NCBI RefSeq assembly: GCF_032362555.1
Contig: NC_083509.1
Location: 9,819,001-9,883,000 of the forward strand
Length of the DNA: 64,000 nt
Source of the DNA: Amyelois transitella
Taxonomy: Eukaryota; Arthropoda; Insecta; Lepidoptera; Pyralidae
Reading direction: 5' to 3'
Positions 57,906-64,000 of the stretch are shown piece by piece. Position 1 is the first letter of the stretch, and the number at the start of each line of letters is the position of its first letter. The notes beneath the pieces are model-generated. The model was not told the DNA's origin. It worked only from the letters and a program-made list of their open reading frames with translations, and did not search any database. Made by a program: the position numbers and the translations under genes.

Positions 57906-59425
57906 TGACATTTTGCAAGGATGTCTCAGATTTGATCAATTGTAATTACTTAATGAATAATCACGACGAAACCTTAATAACGAGGCTTCTGTGTGCATAG
58001 AAATTGGAATATTTTCATATATTATTCGAAATTTATGACGATAGAATGACAGAGTTCAGTAACATCACATTCTTCAAATTCTTGTAAAATGCAAAAAGAA
58101 AACTTTCATTAATAATCTTCATTCTAAGTGTACAAAATACTGTCTCTATGGGCGAACGATATAATAAACTAAAGGAAAAAAAGAAACCTAGAAAGAGTAT
58201 ATAACCACTGTAAAACTATTTTTAAATATGAGCGAAAAAAATATTATTTAAATCTATTTTTAAAATACCACTCAGTCAGAGCATTCCCGCGCTGTATTGC
58301 AACAGCAATACGAACATTTTTTTATAATAGATTAGAATTAATAGTAGATTAGTTCTGTACATTCCTTAGGTTTTGACGGAGGTCACTCACTCCCAACTTT
58401 CGCTCGTAAATAAATATTTCAATTTTCGTATATGAAAATATGAAAAGTTAGAGCGTGGACTTTATTTTTCAACTCCTCTAGGAAATTAAACTCAGTGTGC
58501 ATTTGCAGCAAAGTTATTTATTTTGCTGTTTTGTGAATACAAGTTTGGACATTGTAGTGGGGCATGGCCTGTGAAAAATTAAATATTCGTTTAAATATAA
58601 AATACACTGTGAAATACATTAAGGAGTACATATGGTATTTTTTTTTTACTAAAAGCTAGGCAACCCAATTATTAATGTTGTACTCTGCCACAACGCCCCC
58701 TGTTGGAATTTTTGTTCTACCTATGGCAATTTAATGTACAACAAAAGAATTATGTACAAAAAACAATTTAGTATGAACGTACAGTATCTGAAAACAAAAA
58801 CGAATTCGTTTTTGTTTTTTGCGAAAAGGTTACGAACCAAAGTGTACGAAGTTGGAATACATTGAATGACAATAACACGTAGTGGACGAAATCTGTACTA
58901 ATTTTAAAGTTTATTTGTTTGTCTTATCACAGTTATATCATTAATACTATCGTCACGAAATGTTGCATACATACATCAAGCATACATATAGTGACGAGTT
59001 TAAAGATATAAAGGTTTTAAACGGGCCAGAGCCGTAGCAAAAGCTAGTAGGTTATCAAAGGAAAATATTTTTTTTATACTTCTTTCAAACCGCATCTTTG
59101 ATGTTCAACTCTATGGGATATTTAAAGGAACAATCTCAACCATTGAAGTTGGTCGAAATTTCTTAAAAGTGTGGAGAATCAGTCGGGTGGAACGAATTCA
59201 TCGGATCCAATATAATGTGGACTGATCACGGGCTCTGGAACAAAGGGAGGCTGGAGGAATTTAGATTAAAAATCATCCCAACTGAAGTGCAATGTTTCGG
59301 GTGATCTTAACGATATTAATTTATGTATTCTTATGGTTAGGCTAACACGGTTTATATTATAACTCGATCAAGGGATCAGTGGGAATTTTATTATATGTAG
59401 TCTATACATACATGCATTTTATATA
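57906..59425. other. intergenic DNA, one 28 bp palindrome
   Basis: 58791-58818 is an exact palindrome (AAAACAAAAACGAA and complement). No gene. Confidence 0.5.
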
Positions 59426-59665
59426 CATACATAAATACATATGGTTACGTCCTACATATCCCTTGCGGGGTAGACAGAGCCAACAGTCTTGAAAAGGCTG
59501 AATGGCCACGTTCAGCTATTTGACTTAATTATAGAATTGAGACTAAAAAAGAATCCCAAGTTTGTAAGCCTGTCCCTTAGTCGCCTTTTACATCATAACA
59601 TCCATGGGAAAGAGATGGAGCGATCCTATTCTTATTTGTATTGGTGCGGGGAACCACACGGCCCA
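59426..59665 (-). mobile_element. SINE-like repeat, family B, complete copy with 11 bp target duplication
   Basis: CATTTTATATA at 59415-59425 and 59666-59676 flank it exactly. In reverse it runs from an ATGT-type tail (ATACATACATAAATACATAT) through GGTAGACAGAGCCAACAGTC, GGCTGAATGGCCACGTTCAG and ATCCATGGGAAAGAGATGGA to GTGCGGGGAACCACACGGC. The duplication shows movement by target-primed reverse transcription. Confidence 0.9.
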
Positions 59666-59852
59666 CATTTTATATAATTATGTCCTTAACAGTGTAACAG
59701 TATTGAAAAAGCTAAAGGCGACATAATATTAACTAACCAATAATTATTACTGCGTTAGTAATTAATTAATAAGAGTAGATAATTGGTGATCAGCGAGTTT
59801 CGAATAAGGATTCTAAGAAATAACAAAGAATTTACTAAAGTAACAAAAGAAA

Positions 59853-61582
59853 CCAGAGAGCTGACTAGGATCAGATGCCAGGATGGTAGCGTTGTGAAAG
59901 GAGAAGAATGTGTACTAAAGATATGGAAGGACTATTTTGAAAGTTTATTTGAAAAAAAGGAAGGAAATAAGAAAGATTTCTGCTATAGCGAAGAAAAAGA
60001 GAATGAGATGGAAGGCGAAATTGAAATGTTCGAAATTGTGGAAGCACTTAAGAGTATGAAAGCGGGAAAGGCTGCTGGGTGTGATAGAGTGTCGGTCGAG
60101 ATGCTTAAAGCAGGAAAAGGCGTAGTAGCTAGTCAGTTGTACTGCCTTTTCAATTTGTGTTGGAGAAGCGGCCGAGTACCAAAAGATTGGTGTAAGGCTG
60201 TTATCGTGCCACTTTACAAAGGAAAAGGGTCACAGCTGGACTGCAAAAATTATCGTGGTATAAGCCTGCTTAGCGTCGTCGGCAAATTGTATGCTAAGGT
60301 ATTGATTAATAGAGTCAGGAATGAAACTGATGACAAAATATGGGATGCTCAAGCGGGATTTCGAAAGGGAATGGGATGTACTGATCAGGTCTTTTCCTTG
60401 CGGTGCATAGCCGAAAAGTTTTTGGCCAAGAGTCAAAAAGTCTATTGCACATTCGTAGATCTGGAAAAGGCCTATGACAGAGTTGAGAGGAATGAATTGT
60501 GGTCAGCACTTTCTATGCATGGGGTGAGCAGTCTCTTAATACGAGCACTGAAATCCTTATATGAGGATTCGAGTGCTTGTGTCAGGATAAACGGAGCGCA
60601 CACTGAGTGGTTTAAGATTGAGAAAGGCGTTAGGCAAGGATGTGTTGCGTCACCGTGGCTGTTCAACCTATTTATGGATAGCTGTTTGACAGATTTGAAA
60701 GAGTCTAAAAGTGGATTAAGGATGAATGAGTTACTCGTCAAATGTCTGCTCTATGCCGACGATCAGGTTATACTGGCGTCATCAGCGGAGGAGTTACAGG
60801 AGATGGTAAACTGTATGCATGAAGCTTTAAAAGAGAAAGGATTGAAAGTGAACGTAAGTAAAACTAAAACACTGGTTTTTGAAATGGAGAAAGAAATGAC
60901 AGCATGTAATATTTTGATTGCAGGAGAAAAAGTGGAGCAAGTGAAAGAGTTTGTATATCTAGGATCAAAGTTTACATCAGATGGCAAGTATGATAGTGAT
61001 ATTGAAAGGAGAGTGAACGCGGGGAACATGGTGAATGGAGCTTTGCATGCCTTTATGAGCAGTCAGAAACTATCCAAAAAGGCTCGACTGGCTGTGCACA
61101 GGGGCGTGTTGGTCCCGACATTAATGTATGGGAGTGAAAGTTGGGTATGGCAAAAGAAGCATGAAAGCAGAATAAATGCAGTGGAAATGAGAGCGTTAAG
61201 GAGTATGATGGGTGTGAAATTGAGTGACAGGATAAGGAACAGCGTGATAAGGGAATGTTGTGATGTGAAAGAAGATGTAGTTACAGGAATAGAAAAGGGT
61301 ATGTTAAGATGGTTCGGTCATGTGGAGAGGATGAATGAAAGCAGGTTGACTAAGCAGATATACAAGGAGAGTGTGGAGGGAAAGGTCGGAGTGGGAAGAC
61401 CTAGACGAACGTATCTTGATCAAATTAAGGACGTCCTGGTAAAGGGTCAGGTCAAAAGTACCCGAAACCGCCGAGCTTGTATGAAGAGAGTTATGAATGT
61501 GGACGAAGCGAAAGAAGTATGCAGAGATCGTGGCAAGTGGAAAGAGGTAGTCTCTGCCTACCCCTCCGGGAAAGAGGCGTGA
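59853..61582 (+). CDS. reverse transcriptase and C-terminal part of an RTE-like ORF2 (N-terminus missing)
   Basis: About 576 residues without a stop, entered from flanking DNA, so there is no true start codon; the open frame extends back to 59783 through the target duplication. RT landmarks in order: EALKSMKAGKAAGCDRVSVE, VIVPLYKGKGS, NYRGISLLSVVGKLYAK, AGFRKGMGCTDQVF, TFVDLEKAYDRVER, VRQGCVASPWLFNLFMDS, CLLYADDQVILAS (catalytic YADD) and VNVSKTKTLVFE. The C-terminus has [47 protein letters not shown] and a final [13 protein letters not shown]. The endonuclease is absent through 5' truncation, so the copy cannot move by itself. Confidence 0.9.
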
Positions 61583-61600
61583 TTTTATGTATGTATGTAT
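59853..61600 (+). mobile_element. RTE-like non-LTR retrotransposon, 5' truncated, open RT frame, 13 bp target duplication
   Basis: GTAACAAAAGAAA at 59840-59852 and 61601-61613 bound the copy (the first G/T may belong to the tail). It starts after the endonuclease and reads open to the stop, then GGCGTGATTTTATG and about 3-4 ATGT units. It is the longest and best-preserved of the family in this window, hence a recent insertion. The clade is inferred from RT style; RTE-like is my best call. Confidence 0.9.
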
Positions 61601-61613
61601 GTAACAAAAGAAA

Positions 61614-62395
61614 ATAATTATATGAATTTGCCGTCGTGGAGTGAAAGACCGGTGAAGATTTTTCTTAGCAGATTTAATATATTTTTAAATGATTTGTAAG
61701 AATGAGTATACAACAAATGACTCTTTTAAAAGTGTTGATTTAAGATTCCCGTTGGTCAATGTTCTCTACGAGCTCACAAGAAGACTTGAGTTTAACGTGG
61801 TTGAAGGGAAAGTATGCAAGTAAAGAAATGGAGTTCCTGTCTTCCCCTCTAGGGAAAAAGGCGTGATTTTATATATGAATTAAAGTTATAATGATCATAA
61901 CATATATTCGGAAACGTGAATGATGTAGACTGATTAAATCGAACAAGTTATTAAATTAATGCACCACCAAGGCCCGAGGGATGACAAAAATGACGCGGCG
62001 GAGTCGAGCGCAATTAAAATATATTAATTAATATGGTTATTTAAACGTTCCAAGTAATCTGGTAATGGAGTTTCGTTGTCACGTCGAAAAACGTGCATTT
62101 CTCGTGACAAATCATACTTTATTCAATGAACGGTAAAGGTTGCAAAATATAAAGCTATTGAAAGTTTTTAGACGTGTGGTGTTTTCGATTCAGTGATCAA
62201 ATTATGAATTGTCTACTTTGTATTGTTCGTCGAAAAATCCTGAAATCAGTTTGTATTTATGCTTAAGTTTAACCATGTACTTAATTTTTTTTCTGATTAT
62301 TATTCAACTGTGACTTGAAGTCAATTCCAAACGGCTTATTACGCAGAACTTTAAATTCATATTTCTCTAGTAAACATACGTATATATAATCACTT
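61614..62395 (+). other. intergenic DNA with one RTE-like 3' relic
   Basis: 61780-61880 retains TTCCCCTCTAGGGAAAAAGG and CGTGATTTTATATATG of the non-LTR end, decayed. The rest is AT-rich without a gene. Confidence 0.5.
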
Positions 62396-62522
62396 CTATA
62401 TCCCTTGTAAAGTAGAAATGATACATTATCAATAATTTTGAGATATGACTCTTTTAAATTCATTGCGTTATGCTAAGAAACTGCGACAATTTATAGCAAT
62501 ATTCAGGAATGTATTCCTATTT

Positions 62523-62550
62523 ATGAGACTTACCTGTAGGTAAGTCTCAT
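62523..62550. repeat. perfect 12 bp hairpin, 4 nt loop
   Basis: ATGAGACTTACC - TGTA - GGTAAGTCTCAT. Confidence 0.8.
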
Positions 62551-62744
62551 TTAGATGATATGGGTGACACATCGGAGACCAGAACAAAAATAAAATGTAT
62601 ATAATATTAAGGTACACTTTATACATATTTATAAAGGTGCGAATAGTAGGACATACATTTCTGAAATTTATTTGAAGTGGTGGGTTGAGGGCTTCCTTGC
62701 TTACTTGTGGGTGAAGTAAGAGTGTCTTCAAATAAATACATATT

Positions 62745-62885
62745 ATATGTATCATATCACGTCTTTATCCCTTACAGGATAGGCAGAGCTAACAGTCTCA
62801 TAGTCTTGAACGCCATGTTCAGTTGGATGGTTTAACGACGGAGTTGAGATTCACAGTGACAGATGGGCTAACGAACCTAAAAAAT
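62745..62885 (-). repeat. SINE-like family B relic
   Basis: ATCACGTCTTTATCCCTTAC, AGGATAGGCAGAGCTAACAG and GAGTTGAGATTCACAGTGAC in reverse order of the family. Confidence 0.6.
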
Positions 62886-63299
62886 AAACGGAAACTTATT
62901 GAATTTACAATGATTGCGAATCGATTAAATAAATTTCTTTCTCTGTCTCGTAGACACTCTACGACAGTGCTACGAACATGCTACGAAATTTGATCTAAGA
63001 GAAAATTTGTATTTTTTAACAAATCCTTTTATTGCATCGTTTTTTCTTAAACCGTTAAAAGGATACCCTATAATTATAAGATATATATATATATATGTAT
63101 ATATGGATGGAATGGATAAATTAAAGGATTTACCCTATATATTGGATAATAGTCTTAACAACTCGTTGTCAATATAAAAGAAATTGGTTTTGAGAATTTG
63201 TCTAAGCCAGGTGTTCAAAGGTTATGGCAGCATCAACATTTAGAACATCAGGGATCTTCTGTTGGAATTCTGTGCATAGATATAAAACATAGATGTGTT
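62886..63299. other. intergenic DNA with a short AT-repeat
   Basis: A run of alternating AT of about 25 bp at 63079-63104. No gene. Confidence 0.5.
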
Positions 63300-63570
63300 T
63301 ACAAATAGATCTCGGATGGGAATTGTGGTCGTATAGGTCCCAGGAGGACCCTGGGCTCCTCCCCCAGGTAGACGCAACTGGGACAAACTCTTAGAATAAA
63401 ATATCTGATGGTGTCAAAATCTTGGCGTTCTCTCAGCACTCTCCACTATCAAGCTTCGGGGTCTAGGGTCCGCTTCCATACTTTTCTCTTTCCACCCGAA
63501 TAAATTCATACATACAAATATCATGTGCTTACCCCTTGTGGAGTAGACAGAGCTACAAGTATCACAACTT
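63300..63570. repeat. family C relic (63310-63420) and family B 3' piece (63515-63565)
   Basis: GGACCCTGGGCTCCTCCCCC and GTAGACGCAACTGGGACAAA for C; TACCCCTTGTGGAGTAGACA, GAGCTACAAGT for B in reverse. Confidence 0.5.
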
Positions 63571-64000
63571 CACCGCCGCGATTTAGCGATTTAAGTTATC
63601 GCGATATATTGCCACATAAATACTAAGATTTATATGGATGTGGAATATTATACAAATTAAAACATTTTAACCAAAGAATCGAAATAATTCAAAACGTTAA
63701 TTACATTTTAATCAATTAGATTCTTAATTATTATAATGATTTCTATGACTTAAAGTTACATTAAACTTGTTCATAATAAATCTATTCGCTATCTACTTAA
63801 ATTTAAATCTCTGTACTTCTGTTACTCTGTGAGATTAAGTTCGGACGTACAATAGACGAAGCCACTGATATCAGATAGGCCGAGTACAAATTGTTGTGAA
63901 ACAGGCTGTGAGGACGACACAGTATAGGGGATTACCTAGTGTGTCTAGATTGTAGTTTACCTAGGATAGTCCATTCATTGTAATTTTATACTGGCTGTTA
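63571..64000. other. intergenic DNA, no gene
   Basis: AT-rich to the end of the window; nothing recognised. Confidence 0.4.

Noticed and set aside
60230-61029. Several minus-strand frames opposite the RTE-like RT
   Set aside because: Shadows of the real RT frame; no domain resemblance.

Overview
This is a window of insect nuclear DNA, most likely from a moth (Lepidoptera). Host genes have short exons with GT-AG introns. Proteins that I recognise read as insect orthologues (the ubiquitin protease is almost residue-for-residue the Drosophila Usp12-46 type as I remember it). The repeat content (a tRNA-derived SINE, a non-LTR family ending in ATGT repeats, a Helitron-like end, the GGCCAAGTGCGAGT repeat) is of kinds I associate with moths. 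The order is inferred from memory of families, not from a search.

Layout. Positions 1-7140 are repeats: a SINE-like relic, a non-LTR 3' fragment, and a roughly 4.9 kb two-ORF non-LTR retrotransposon (CR1/Jockey-like) on the minus strand with both ORFs open. Positions 7742-45542 are gene-rich. In order: SPT2 histone-chaperone homologue (minus, 9 coding exons), RpL27A (plus), an unrecognised 454-residue Cys-motif protein (minus), NOSIP (plus), an unrecognised 762-residue Lys/Asp-rich protein (minus), RpL21 (plus), Usp12-46 (minus) and a calumenin/reticulocalbin-type ER calcium-binding protein (plus). All eight models were assembled by hand; every splice junction keeps frame and every one ends at a stop. 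Positions 45543-64000 hold no host gene that I can support; they are AT-rich DNA with many small repeats and a 5'-truncated non-LTR copy at 59853-61600 whose reverse transcriptase frame is open.

The genes are housekeeping functions with no common pathway: chromatin (SPT2), ribosome (RpL27A, RpL21), ubiquitin ligation and removal (NOSIP, Usp12-46), and ER calcium handling. Several pairs are divergent and share short upstream regions. The 1.2 kb between the 454-residue gene and NOSIP holds a dense cluster of TATCGATA sites.

Most notable observations: (1) one RTE-like non-LTR family recurs about fifteen times, with target-site duplications at several copies; (2) an abundant SINE-like repeat shares its 3' end and ATGT tail with that family, suggesting a SINE/LINE partnership; (3) near-perfect short hairpins (16-27 bp arms, 1-15 nt loops) recur through introns and intergenic DNA; (4) one 76 nt imperfect hairpin at 17758-17833 has pre-miRNA-like form; (5) a 947 bp element with terminal inverted repeats lies at 24783-25729. 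I did not find a wholly new multi-gene system.
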